From Filomicrobium sp. (GTDB lineage: Bacteria > Pseudomonadota > Alphaproteobacteria > Rhizobiales > Hyphomicrobiaceae): DNA of 64,000 nucleotides. Under the pieces are notes generated by a model. It searched no databases, was not told the origin of the DNA, and saw nothing but the letters and a program-made list of their open reading frames with translations. The position numbers were made by a program, and so were the translations under genes. The stretch spans positions 1 to 64,000 of the forward strand of contig JARFQY010000007.1 of the NCBI GenBank assembly GCA_029287535.1, read 5' to 3'. Of this stretch, positions 49,828 through 59,800 are shown in pieces (position 1 is the stretch's first letter; each line of letters opens with the position of its first letter).

Positions 49828-51069
49828 TCACCGGGCCAAAGCCGTCCGGCGATCGAAGTACGCATCCACGGCTTTCGCGATGGATTGAGTCACATCAATT
49901 CGCCATTTCGACGACGTCAGGCGCTTTTCGTCCTCTGAGTTGCTGAGGTAACCCAGTTCCACAAGGACAGAAGGCGTCCCGGTCTGTTTGAGGACCTTGA
50001 ACGCCGCCGAGCGTTGCGGCTTGTTGGATAGACGAACCCGCTTCCGCAACCGCCCCACCAGAGTATTTGAGAAATCGGCGGAAAAGTTCGCGGTTTCACG
50101 TTTTACCAGGTCGATCAGAATGTCTCTGACGTCGCCGTCACCCTTGTCATCCATCCGCGGCAGACCCGCGATGGCATCGGCATTGTTCTCCTTTTCGGCC
50201 ATCCGCCTGGCGGTCTCGTCAGAGGCCTTGGCCGACAGCGTGTAAACCGTTGCGCCCCGCACCTGAGACGCGAAGCGGCTATCCCCAATCGAATCAGCGT
50301 GCAGGGAAATGAACAGATCAGCGTCGTTTTCTTCTGAAAATTCAAGCCGTTTGTCGAGCGACACAAACACATCATCGGTGCGCGTCATGAGAACCGTATA
50401 GGCTGCACGCTTCTCGAGTTCACTGCGCAGGAGCTTTGCAACCGCCAAGACAATGTCCTTTTCATAGACATTGCTCTTGCTCAGAGCTCCAGGATCAATG
50501 CCGCCGTGCCCAGGATCAATCACGACGACCGGGCGGCTCGCTCTCCTCTTCGCCTTGATCCGCGGCGCGCGCTTGGTGCGCCGGGCGGACGACTTGCTCG
50601 CCCCCGTACCCGCGCCGAACGTCGCCGCGTCAATCGGTTTGAGCGAAAGCTCAAGTCTTACAGCACCACGATCGACGGCAAGTAGCTCCGCATTCGTGAT
50701 GCCAACCGGCAACACTGTGTCAATCACCATACGGGCCTTGCGGGCGGCAAACAGCCCATATCGGTAGGCCTTGATCAGCCCCTTGCCCTGGCGCCCGGCG
50801 TTCTTAGCCAGCTGGAACGAGACATCAGGCATATCGATGATGACACGGTAAGGGTTCGCGAGCGTGAACACCTCTAGTGTCACACCCTGCGACAACGTTA
50901 TCGCGAACTCCGTACCCGACTTATCGCCTGTAATCGCCGCATCGGTGGCCACTACCGTAGCGCTCAATGGGCTTGCCCCCACCCAAGCGAGGCAGAAAAT
51001 CATCACAAAACGGATCACGGAAACCAAATCTCTCATTGAGCCGGCCAATGGTGCCCCCAAAAATGCCAC
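49828..51069 (-). CDS. N-acetylmuramoyl-L-alanine amidase (AMIN + Amidase_3), second copy
   Basis: 'VVVIDPGHGGIDPGALSKSNVYEKDIVLAVAKLL', 'MTRTDDVFVSLDKRLEFSEENDADLFISLHADSI', 'SVLVELGYLSNSEDEKRL'. Confidence 0.92.
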   Translation of the reverse strand: MAFLGAPLAGSMRDLVSVIRFVMIFCLAWVGASPLSATVVATDAAITGDKSGTEFAITLSQGVTLEVFTLANPYRVIIDMPDVSFQLAKNAGRQGKGLIKAYRYGLFAARKARMVIDTVLPVGITNAELLAVDRGAVRLELSLKPIDAATFGAGTGASKSSARRTKRAPRIKAKRRASRPVVVIDPGHGGIDPGALSKSNVYEKDIVLAVAKLLRSELEKRAAYTVLMTRTDDVFVSLDKRLEFSEENDADLFISLHADSIGDSRFASQVRGATVYTLSAKASDETARRMAEKENNADAIAGLPRMDDKGDGDVRDILIDLVKRETANFSADFSNTLVGRLRKRVRLSNKPQRSAAFKVLKQTGTPSVLVELGYLSNSEDEKRLTSSKWRIDVTQSIAKAVDAYFDRRTALAR

Positions 51070-51867
51070 CGCCTCGTCCCCAGAGAATCCATACTATCTT
51101 TTGGTGGCCGAGTGCCACCCCCAGTGGCCGTTAACCAACTGTTAGGACAGACTCTCGATGATTACCTGGCCCGCTCCGGCCGATCCTGAGCTGGCGAGCG
51201 TGACACTTGCATGTCCGCCGCCAAGCACGTAAACAATCAATCGGCTGGATGTGTCTCTGCGTTCGGAGAACCGGGTTTTAGGCCCGCGTCTTCCCTGCAA
51301 AAGCACCCCGCTCGAACGCGTCATTGTTTCGACAGGGTCAGCCGCGAAGCTCATTACCATCGGCTCTGCCGATGTGAGTAACATAACTCGCGGTTGCAAG
51401 CAGTCCTGAGCGCGCTCTGTCTTCTTACCGTGTACGGCAATCATGCCTCAATCTGAGTAAAGCGGTAAGCCGGTCGATGTCGCCGCCGAGGTAGAAGCGA
51501 ATCTCCTTCTCCTCCGCTGGCGCATGAACCGGAGGTACGCGAGAGACGCTGGATACAACCGCCCAGGCCTTCCGCTCGGAAGGCCGCACGGCTGGTCGGC
51601 GCATGTACTGCGCCAGGTCCGCCGCACCTGAAAGCTATGACCAATGCAGAATGCACGCTCGTCACGAAACTCTGATTGCCGATCCCATGAGATCGGATGC
51701 TGGCGCCACACATCGCGCCAACAGAGGCTGACGCGCGCCGCTACCGCCACAACCATCATTCACACCAAAATCGCTAAAGAGCGCGCCACCTCGAGACCTA
51801 TGGCTGCCGAAGGCTTTCCGGCAGACCGTGCCTTGAGATTCACTCGGCGCGCTGAGGAACAGCATCG

Positions 51868-54800
51868 ATGTCAGACAATAAAATGCTTATCGATGCCGCG
51901 CACCCGGAGGAAACCCGGGTCGTGGTACTTCGCGGAGGCCGGGTAGAGGAGTTCGACTACGAATCAGCTGCCCGTAAGCAGCTGCGCGGAAATATTTATC
52001 TTGCCAAGGTGACCCGGGTCGAGCCTGCCCTGCAGGCGGCCTTTGTCGACTATGGCGGGAACCGCCATGGCTTCCTGGCCTTCAACGAAATCCACCCGGA
52101 CTATTACCAGATCCCGGTCGCCGATCGCCTTGCGCTTCTTGAAGAGGAAGCCGCCGAAGCCGTCGAAGACGATGAGATCGAACTGGAAGCCATTGAAAAC
52201 TCCGACAATGGCGACGAGTCAGATGACGCGCCGGATGACGAGTCCGATGACGATGGTCTCATGGATGAGCCCGTCGATCTCAGCACGATCATCGAAGACG
52301 ACGAAGAAGATGACGTGCTCAGCGCCGCTGATGACAGCACCAACCCCGAGGACAACACAGACCTCATCGAAGAAGACGAACAGCGCGATGCCGCTGCTGA
52401 AGACGCAACCGAAGACGGGCCCGGCGAGACGAATTCCGACCCAGCACCGGATGGCGAAGACGATGCCGATGACGATAACAACGGCGATGACGACGACGGG
52501 CGTTCAACAGTGCTGTCGCAGGCCATGCAGCGCGACGAGGCACTGAGCGAGGACCCGCGCGGACAAACCTCGAACGAGTTCGCAGACCATACCGATAGTC
52601 TCAACGAACCCAGCCCAGAGTCCGAAGAATCCGCCTCACAGCCTGCACTGTCGCAAGACGACGACGCACCGCAAACGTTCGCGGCCGAAGACCCTGAGCA
52701 GACGCCGGAGTCAATCAACACGCCAAAGCCCGACTCGGAGGCCGTGGAAACCGAGCAGGACGACGCCAGCTTCGACGATGCCGTATCCGCAACAGCCGAC
52801 GGCGAAGAGGCCGCGACTGAGGCAGATGACGATTCCGAAGAGACCGAGGCACCCACCGGGCGCCGCGGCCGTCGCACGTCTGCTCGTGGCAGCCCCGGCC
52901 GTCGTCGCCGCGGTGGCCGCTCGCGCCGCCAGCGGTCTCGGGACACCGACGTGTCGGGCGACGATGATATCGATTCCGTCGACCAGGTCGGCAACGAGGA
53001 TGCCCTTGAGGAGCTGCCTTCTCGTCCGCGCCGCTCACGCCGCAGCTACAAAATCCAGGAAGTCGTCAAACGCCGCCAGGTTCTACTGATCCAGGTTGTG
53101 AAAGAGGAACGCGGCAGCAAGGGCGCCGCATTGACGACGTATCTTTCGTTGGCAGGCCGGTACACGGTCCTTATGCCGAACACGGCGCGCGGCGGGGGCA
53201 TTTCGCGCAAGATCACCAATCCACAAGATCGCAAGCGCCTCAAAGCCATCGCAGCCGAGCTTGATGTTCCCGACGGTATGGGCCTGATCATCCGCACTGC
53301 CGGCGCTGCGCGCACCAAGCAGGAAATCAAACGAGACTTCGAATATCTCCTGCGCTTGTGGGAGAGTGTCCGCGAGCTCACGCTGCAATCAACGGCACCA
53401 GCGTTGGTCTACGAGGAAGGCGACCTGATCAAGCGCTCGATCCGTGATCTCTATAACAAAGACGTTGATCAGGTCCTGGTGGCCGGCCATGAGGCCTACC
53501 GGAGCGCAAAGAGCTTCATGCGCATGCTCATGCCGAGCCATGCCAAGAACGTCGTGCACTACGAAGAGCCCGAACCGCTCTTCACGGGCCATGGTATCGA
53601 GCGGCAGCTCAATGCCATGTTCAGTCCTTACGTGCATCTGCCATCCGGCGGATACCTGGTGATCAACCAGACCGAGGCACTGGTCGCCGTTGACGTCAAC
53701 TCGGGCCGTTCCACACGCGAGTTCTCCATCGAGGAAACCGCGCTCAACACGAACACTGAAGCGGCTGAGGAAATCGCGCGTCAGCTCAAGTTGCGCGATC
53801 TCGCGGGTCTTATCGTCATTGACTTCATCGACATGGAGGAACGGCGTAACAACCGTCATGTCGAACGGCGTATGCGCGACGCGCTTCGTTCGGATCGCGC
53901 CCGCATTCAGGTCGGGCGGATCAGTCCGTTCGGCCTTCTGGAAATGTCGCGCCAGCGCCTGCGCACCGGTGTGCTCGAAGGTTCGACATCGCCGTGTCCG
54001 CACTGCCAGGGTACCGGCATCATTCGGTCGGTTGAATCAGTGGCATTGGCTGTACTGCGCGGATTGGAAGATACCGTCATGGCCGGCTGCCGGACCTCAT
54101 TGATTGCCAACACCACAGCCGAGGTGGCGCTCTACATACTGAACAACAAGCGTGAATTCGTGATCGACATGGAGAAACGTCTCGCCATGCCGATCGCGAT
54201 CCAAGCCTCCGCCAAAATGGCTGGAGCGAACTTCAGTATCGACAAGGGAGAGGCGCCGGCCGTCACCGCTGCCAAAGACGGCAGCTCGGATGCGATCAGC
54301 GTCGATTGGGGCTTTGAAGGCGGTAAGACCGAAGCTTCCGAAGCCCGTGCAGAAGGTGACGAGGGCCGTTCACGCCGCCGGCGACGGCGCCGTGGTGGCC
54401 GCCGGTCAGACGAACGCCCCGCCGCCGAGAGCATCGAAAGCATCGACGTCGAGCTGGAGGTCGACTTTCAGGCCGTCGCCGATGACGACATGGCACAAGA
54501 CCTGGAAGCAAATGGCGAAGATCAGGAGTCTGCGGAAGAGAGGTCGGGCCGCCGTCGTCGTCGTGGGCGCCGCGGGGGCCGCCGCAACCGCGGCCGCAAT
54601 CGCGATACCGATACCGATACCTTGCTTGCAGATGATGTCGAAGCTGCCGCGGAATTCGATGAAGGCTTCGCGACCCCAAATCTGTCAGACGGCGATCAGG
54701 ACGAAAGCGACAACGCAACGCCTTCGGCTCCCGAAACACCGCCGCTGGCGGCCGCAGGGGAATTGGTCACGCCGATCGAGATAAGATCGGAGATCGGCCA

Positions 54801-55161
54801 ATCGGAGACGGTGGAACCCGGCCAATTTGACACCGAGGCCACCTCCCAGGCGGCGCCGGCTTTCGAAAACAATGGTCAGGCTGTCGACGAGAACGCGACA
54901 CAATCAAGTCCGATGGAGCCCGAGGAAGAGGCCACGCAATACACCGCTGAAGCCGACGGCCGACGCTCGCGCTCTGGACGTGGCGACCCCGTCTCAAGCG
55001 AACCACGCATCGAGCGAATTACGGTTAGCCCCAATGGGCAGACGGCGAGTTCCGACACGGCACCGCCCGCCGAGGCAGATGATGCCGCTGAACAAAGCGC
55101 GCCATCAGAGCAGCCGACCCGGCGGGGCTGGTGGCAACGCAAACTACTTGGCGAAGCCTGA
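51868..55161 (+). CDS. rne: Ribonuclease E
   Basis: 'MLIDAAHPEETRVVVLRGGRVEEFDYESA', 'LVAVDVNSGRSTREFSIEETALNTNTEAAEEIARQLKLRDLAGLIVIDFIDM', Zn-link 'CPHC', Arg-rich C-terminal repeats; about 300-aa acidic insertion within the N-terminal S1 region. Confidence 0.95.
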   Translation: MSDNKMLIDAAHPEETRVVVLRGGRVEEFDYESAARKQLRGNIYLAKVTRVEPALQAAFVDYGGNRHGFLAFNEIHPDYYQIPVADRLALLEEEAAEAVEDDEIELEAIENSDNGDESDDAPDDESDDDGLMDEPVDLSTIIEDDEEDDVLSAADDSTNPEDNTDLIEEDEQRDAAAEDATEDGPGETNSDPAPDGEDDADDDNNGDDDDGRSTVLSQAMQRDEALSEDPRGQTSNEFADHTDSLNEPSPESEESASQPALSQDDDAPQTFAAEDPEQTPESINTPKPDSEAVETEQDDASFDDAVSATADGEEAATEADDDSEETEAPTGRRGRRTSARGSPGRRRRGGRSRRQRSRDTDVSGDDDIDSVDQVGNEDALEELPSRPRRSRRSYKIQEVVKRRQVLLIQVVKEERGSKGAALTTYLSLAGRYTVLMPNTARGGGISRKITNPQDRKRLKAIAAELDVPDGMGLIIRTAGAARTKQEIKRDFEYLLRLWESVRELTLQSTAPALVYEEGDLIKRSIRDLYNKDVDQVLVAGHEAYRSAKSFMRMLMPSHAKNVVHYEEPEPLFTGHGIERQLNAMFSPYVHLPSGGYLVINQTEALVAVDVNSGRSTREFSIEETALNTNTEAAEEIARQLKLRDLAGLIVIDFIDMEERRNNRHVERRMRDALRSDRARIQVGRISPFGLLEMSRQRLRTGVLEGSTSPCPHCQGTGIIRSVESVALAVLRGLEDTVMAGCRTSLIANTTAEVALYILNNKREFVIDMEKRLAMPIAIQASAKMAGANFSIDKGEAPAVTAAKDGSSDAISVDWGFEGGKTEASEARAEGDEGRSRRRRRRRGGRRSDERPAAESIESIDVELEVDFQAVADDDMAQDLEANGEDQESAEERSGRRRRRGRRGGRRNRGRNRDTDTDTLLADDVEAAAEFDEGFATPNLSDGDQDESDNATPSAPETPPLAAAGELVTPIEIRSEIGQSETVEPGQFDTEATSQAAPAFENNGQAVDENATQSSPMEPEEEATQYTAEADGRRSRSGRGDPVSSEPRIERITVSPNGQTASSDTAPPAEADDAAEQSAPSEQPTRRGWWQRKLLGEA

Positions 55162-55205
55162 CCGGCCGGCAGTCACCAGCGCGGTCGCGAACGCCTCACA
55201 AAAAA

Positions 55206-55237
55206 AGCCCCTCAGCGTCATTTGACGTTGAGGGGCT
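55206..55237 (-). terminator. Rho-independent terminator (poly-U on the minus strand)
   Basis: Minus strand AGCCCCTCAACGTC-AAAT-GACGCTGAGGGGCT followed by TTTTTT. Confidence 0.75.
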
Positions 55238-55479
55238 CCGAGGCGTCCGGGTGCGGTCGACAGGGAGGAACGACCGCCTTGGGGGAAGGACGGGGGGCAA
55301 ACCCAGACCAGCCTCGTACTTGCCGCCGTGGCTTGATGCCTCTCTCTGTTGTTGGCATCGGGGGTCTAGCGCGGCGACAAGGACAACCTAGGCGTCACGC
55401 CAGGCCGTCGCTGTTCCGTTGGTTACAGTTTCAAAAAAGGATTGCAAACGTGCGCATGGCACCTGGCAGACCGTGCATT

Positions 55480-56133
55480 TCAGCGCACGCGCTTCCCGAT
55501 CTGCGCTAGAATCTCGTCAGATGAAGCGCCATAGGGCAAGCGATGAAAATCCGTCGAAACCTTGAGTGCCTCTTCCAAACGCGACTGGAATTCCTCACGA
55601 TCGACTTCGACGGTCCCGAACTGCCGCAGATGCTCGGTAACAAACTGCGTATCCAGCAGGACAAAGCCTCCAGCGATGAGGCGGCCGCACAAATGAACCA
55701 GTGCGATCTTCGAAACATCGCGTTCCACCGAAAACATGCTTTCGCCAAAGAACGCGCCGCCCAGGGCCACGCCATAAAGGCCACCAATCAGCCGTGTGCC
55801 ATCCCAGACTTCCACCGTGTGGCAGTGTCCAAGGTCGAATAACTCGCGATAGAGCTGGCGAATACGGCTATTGATCCAAGTTGAACGCCGTCCAGGTCTC
55901 GACGCCGCACACCCTTCAATCACGCCATCGAATTCGGTATCCACGCGCACTTCGACGTCGGCGTTGCGAATAGTGCGCCGCAATCGCCGCGATACATGCA
56001 CGTGATCGAGTGGCAGAATTCCGCGATGCTGCGGTTCGATCCAGTAGAGCGCCGGATCGTACGCGCTCTCAGCCATGGGGAAAATTCCGCAGCTATAGGC
56101 CTTGAGAAGGACCTGCGGCGTAATCTCGATCAT
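55480..56133 (-). CDS. aat: Leucyl/phenylalanyl-tRNA--protein transferase
   Basis: 'LLKAYSCGIFPMAESAYDPALYWIEPQHRGILPLD', 'LGHCHTVEVWDGTRLIGGLYGVALGGAFFGESMFS', 'LLDTQFVTEHLRQFG'. Confidence 0.96.
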   Translation of the reverse strand: MIEITPQVLLKAYSCGIFPMAESAYDPALYWIEPQHRGILPLDHVHVSRRLRRTIRNADVEVRVDTEFDGVIEGCAASRPGRRSTWINSRIRQLYRELFDLGHCHTVEVWDGTRLIGGLYGVALGGAFFGESMFSVERDVSKIALVHLCGRLIAGGFVLLDTQFVTEHLRQFGTVEVDREEFQSRLEEALKVSTDFHRLPYGASSDEILAQIGKRVR

Positions 56134-56239
56134 GATGTCGTCGCGCGAAGCCACGAACGGTGTCACTCCAGAAAAAGAATGGGCCTGCCAACCTTATAAG
56201 CAGTGGAGCGGCCTACCTCAGCAGATTCAGTGCTGAAAA

Positions 56240-57595
56240 TTATGGCTTGCTGAGGAATTTTTCGAGCCAATGAATGTCGTACATGCCATTTGCAATGTCC
56301 GGCTGCCGAATAAGCTCGTTGAACAGCGGGATCGTGGTCTCGATTCCGTCGATAACGAACTCCGACAAGGCCCGTTTCAAACGCATCAGGCACTCGTTGC
56401 GCGTCTTGCCGTGGACCACCAGCTTACCAATCAGGCTATCGTAGTAGGGCGGAATGCTGTAGCCCTGGTAAACGCCTGAATCAACACGAACTCCGAGCCC
56501 ACCAGGGGGATGCCAATAAGTAATGCGCCCCGGCGATGGCCGGAACGTGCGTGGGTTCTCGGCATTGATCCGGCATTCGATCGCATGCCCGGAGAACGTC
56601 ACATCCTCCTGGCTGATGGTGAGCTGCGATCCTGAGGCGACCCGAATTTGTTCAAGCACCAGGTCAATCCCGGTGATCATCTCTGTGACCGGATGCTCGA
56701 CCTGGAGCCGGGTATTCATCTCAATAAAGTAAAACTCTCCGTCTTCGTACAAAAACTCGACGGTACCCGCGCCGCGATAGCCAAGCTCACCAATGGCCTT
56801 GGCCACGGTATCTCCAATCCTCTTGCGAGAATCAGCATTTAGGGCCGGAGACGGGGCCTCCTCGAAAACCTTCTGGTGGCGGCGCTGCAATGAACAATCG
56901 CGCTCACCGAGGTGAACCGCGTTGCCCTGGCCATCACCGAAAATCTGGATTTCGATATGGCGGGGTTTGGTCAGAAACTTCTCCATATAGACCGTGTCGT
57001 CGCCAAACGCCGCCTTTGCCTCCGCGCGAGCCGAGGCCATGGACGACAGGAGATCTTCGGAGCGGTGCACCACTTTCATGCCGCGTCCACCACCGCCTGA
57101 TGCGGCCTTGACCAGCACCGGATAGCCGATGCTCTCGGCCACCTTTCGAGCTTCCAGCTCGCCGCTGATACCGCCTTCGGAACCAGGAACAACAGGGATG
57201 CCCAGTTGCTGCACCGTCTCTTTGGCGGCGATCTTGTCACCCATAATGCGGATATGTTCCGAGCTCGGCCCGATGAACGTGATGTTGTGATCCTCGAGAA
57301 TCTCTGCAAAGCGAGCGTTCTCGGATAGGAAACCATACCCAGGGTGGACGGCATCCGCGCCCGTGATCTCACAGGCCGCCAACAGCCTGGGAATATTGAG
57401 ATAACTATCAGACGCCGGCGGCGGCCCGATACAAACGCTTTCATCAGCCAGCCGAACGTGCATGGCCTCGGCGTCGGCGGTGGAGTGCACGGCCACCGTC
57501 GCAATCCCGAGTTCTTTGCAGGCGCGCTGAATTCGCAGCGCGATCTCTCCGCGGTTGGCAATGAGGACCTTGTCGAACATGGCGCCCGCCGTCAT
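56240..57595 (-). CDS. accC: Acetyl-CoA carboxylase biotin carboxylase subunit
   Basis: '[25 protein letters not shown]', '[15 protein letters not shown]', '[12 protein letters not shown]', '[24 protein letters not shown]'. Confidence 0.97.
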   Translation of the reverse strand: MTAGAMFDKVLIANRGEIALRIQRACKELGIATVAVHSTADAEAMHVRLADESVCIGPPPASDSYLNIPRLLAACEITGADAVHPGYGFLSENARFAEILEDHNITFIGPSSEHIRIMGDKIAAKETVQQLGIPVVPGSEGGISGELEARKVAESIGYPVLVKAASGGGGRGMKVVHRSEDLLSSMASARAEAKAAFGDDTVYMEKFLTKPRHIEIQIFGDGQGNAVHLGERDCSLQRRHQKVFEEAPSPALNADSRKRIGDTVAKAIGELGYRGAGTVEFLYEDGEFYFIEMNTRLQVEHPVTEMITGIDLVLEQIRVASGSQLTISQEDVTFSGHAIECRINAENPRTFRPSPGRITYWHPPGGLGVRVDSGVYQGYSIPPYYDSLIGKLVVHGKTRNECLMRLKRALSEFVIDGIETTIPLFNELIRQPDIANGMYDIHWLEKFLSKP

Positions 57596-58068
57596 TCGAT
57601 GATGATGAGCGGCTCGCCGAACTCGACGGGCTGGCCATTCTCAAACAGGATCGCCGCTACGGTCCCAGCCTTGGGCGCGGGAATGTTGTTCATCGTCTTC
57701 ATCGCTTCGATGATAAGGAGCGTGTCGCCTTGGTTGACGCGGCTGCCAACCTCAACGAACGGTGGTGCACCGGGTTCCGGAGCACGATAAGCAGTACCGA
57801 CCATCGGCGACTTCACCGCCCCAGGATGCCGTGCCGCATCGCCTCCGGCCGTATCGTTTGCAGCGGCCTGACCGCCAGAGCCCACCGCCGGAGCCTCAAC
57901 AGCCATGGGTGGGCCCGCCGTCACATTGATTTGCCGGGCAACGCGCACGCGCAGCCCGCTCTTCTCGATCTCAATCTCACTGAGACCGGTCTCATTGAGC
58001 AACTCGGCCAATTCCCTAATCACCTGGCTTTCGGTGATGGCGCTCTGTTTGCCGTCCTTGGCGGTCAT
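57592..58068 (-). CDS. accB: Acetyl-CoA carboxylase biotin carboxyl carrier protein
   Basis: '[47 protein letters not shown]' biotinyl Lys motif; 4-nt overlap with accC. Confidence 0.96.
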   Translation of the reverse strand: MTAKDGKQSAITESQVIRELAELLNETGLSEIEIEKSGLRVRVARQINVTAGPPMAVEAPAVGSGGQAAANDTAGGDAARHPGAVKSPMVGTAYRAPEPGAPPFVEVGSRVNQGDTLLIIEAMKTMNNIPAPKAGTVAAILFENGQPVEFGEPLIIIE

Positions 58069-58121
58069 GGCCTTCTGCCCCCTGGTGTTCGGCCGCTTAT
58101 CGGGCCGCCCTTTGTGTTTCG

Positions 58122-58571
58122 TCACGATCCTTGCTTCTTAATAATCTCTGCAACTGCTTCCACCGCAAGTTCATAACCCTTGGCACCCAGGCCACAGATC
58201 ACACCATTCGCTCCAAGGGAGATATAGGAGTGTTGGCGAAATGGGTCGCGCCGGAAGATATTAGAAAGGTGAACTTCGACAACAGGCAATTCCGCTGCTT
58301 GTAGTGCATCGAGCAACGCCACCGATGTATGGGTCAGGCCGGCTGCGTTGACAATAATCGCCCCGGCAGTCTCCCTCGCCTCTTGGATCCAGTCGACAAG
58401 TTGCCCCTCATGGTTGGATTGGCGAAAGTCGATTTCCAAGCCAAACTCCCGTGCGCGTGCCTCGGTTCGCCCGCGAACGTCATCAAGCGTTTCGGTGCCG
58501 TAGATTTCGGGTTCCCGCTTGCCAAGGAGATTTAGGTTGGGTCCGTTCAGGACAAAGATGGTCTTGCGCAT
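58122..58571 (-). CDS. aroQ: Type II 3-dehydroquinate dehydratase
   Basis: '[19 protein letters not shown]', '[17 protein letters not shown]', '[19 protein letters not shown]', '[21 protein letters not shown]'. Confidence 0.97.
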   Translation of the reverse strand: MRKTIFVLNGPNLNLLGKREPEIYGTETLDDVRGRTEARAREFGLEIDFRQSNHEGQLVDWIQEARETAGAIIVNAAGLTHTSVALLDALQAAELPVVEVHLSNIFRRDPFRQHSYISLGANGVICGLGAKGYELAVEAVAEIIKKQGS

Positions 58572-58847
58572 TTCCACGAGTTGTCTTGCAGGGCACTATC
58601 GCAAGTGCACGACCAAATGTTGGTCGACGGCCTAAGTTGCGGCGCGAATTGCAAAAAGTTCGCCGTTGAAGCCTCTATCAGCTTTCTTGATGGAGTCAAA
58701 GCACGGCGCCGCCGCAGTGCACGACAAAGATCCAAAGATTACCGCAATGCACACCGTTTATGAAAAGGGCAGCGGCTCGTTTTGAGCCCCTGCCCGTTCT
58801 TCAAATTGACCTGTAAAACCAGCCGCTAAGAGGCCAGAGGTACAACG

Positions 58848-59693
58848 TCAGCAGACTTCACAACCGTTCTCGCGCAGGTCTTTGACGTGACCGGCCAGCT
58901 GCTCGTAGAGGTTCTCCGGTGCACCCGGAATGGTCCGATCGCCGACGAGGAAGTGCGGCGTGCCGTTAATGCCCATTTTCTGGGCAATTTCTCGAACCTT
59001 CTCGATTTCGGCCGTTACTTCCTTAGAATCCTTGTCTCTATTCAGCTTTTCAACATCCAGCCCAAGCTTGCCGGCGACGCGCATCGCGCTGTTCCCGTCA
59101 AGCGCACCGCGGTGGTTGAGAAGCGCACTGTGGACCTCCCAGTACTTGCCCTGTTTCTTGGCCGCAAGCGCGATCCGCGAAGCCTCTTCGGAACCCTGTG
59201 AGAGAATTGGCAGCTCTTTTAAGACAACCCGCACCTTCTTATCGTTGTCGATGAGCTTGCTCAACTGAGACAGGCCACGCTTACAGAAACCGCAGTTGTA
59301 GTCGAAGAACTCAACGACTGTGACATCGCCATCGGGATCACCGGCCATCGGTGCATCCGTCCGCCGATAAAGTTCCTCCGCATTCGACTTGATGGCGGTC
59401 TTCATCCGTTCCGCCTGCATCTCTTCGGCCCGCTTCTCAAGCAAATTCTGGACCTCAAACAGAATCTCGGGGTTCGCCAGAAGATACTCGCGGACGATCG
59501 CTTCGATGCCGGCTTTTTGCTGTTTCGAAAACGCCTCGATCGCTTTTGCCGAAGCCGCCTTTTCAACCGGCGCCTGTGCGGTGGCTCTGTCAAACAACCC
59601 GCCGAAAGCTGCGGCTCCGCCTAGGAAGGCCACAGCGGCCACTAGCAACCCCCGGGTCGCGAATGAACCAGGTGTCAGTTTCGTCGGGTTCAT
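58848..59693 (-). CDS. DsbA-family thiol oxidoreductase (Com1/BdbD-like)
   Basis: 'VTVVEFFDYNCGFCKRGLSQLSKLI' CxxC motif, cis-Pro 'INGTPHFLVGDRTIPGAP'. Confidence 0.9.
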   Translation of the reverse strand: MNPTKLTPGSFATRGLLVAAVAFLGGAAAFGGLFDRATAQAPVEKAASAKAIEAFSKQQKAGIEAIVREYLLANPEILFEVQNLLEKRAEEMQAERMKTAIKSNAEELYRRTDAPMAGDPDGDVTVVEFFDYNCGFCKRGLSQLSKLIDNDKKVRVVLKELPILSQGSEEASRIALAAKKQGKYWEVHSALLNHRGALDGNSAMRVAGKLGLDVEKLNRDKDSKEVTAEIEKVREIAQKMGINGTPHFLVGDRTIPGAPENLYEQLAGHVKDLRENGCEVC

Positions 59694-59800
59694 AACAGGT
59701 CCTTTTTCCACTTCAATCCAATGTCCTCGCGGCGAAACCGGCGCCGGACCACGGTCTTATTCTAAATTAGAACGATAATTCGTAACGCAACCTGAATGGA

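Noticed and set aside
51448-51759. Minus-strand ORFs in the rne upstream region
   Set aside because: No recognisable motif or convincing RBS; more likely rne 5' leader/promoter region.
52104-52994. Ser-rich 296-aa minus ORF inside rne
   Set aside because: Reverse complement of the Asp/Glu codons of the acidic RNase E insertion; compositional artefact.
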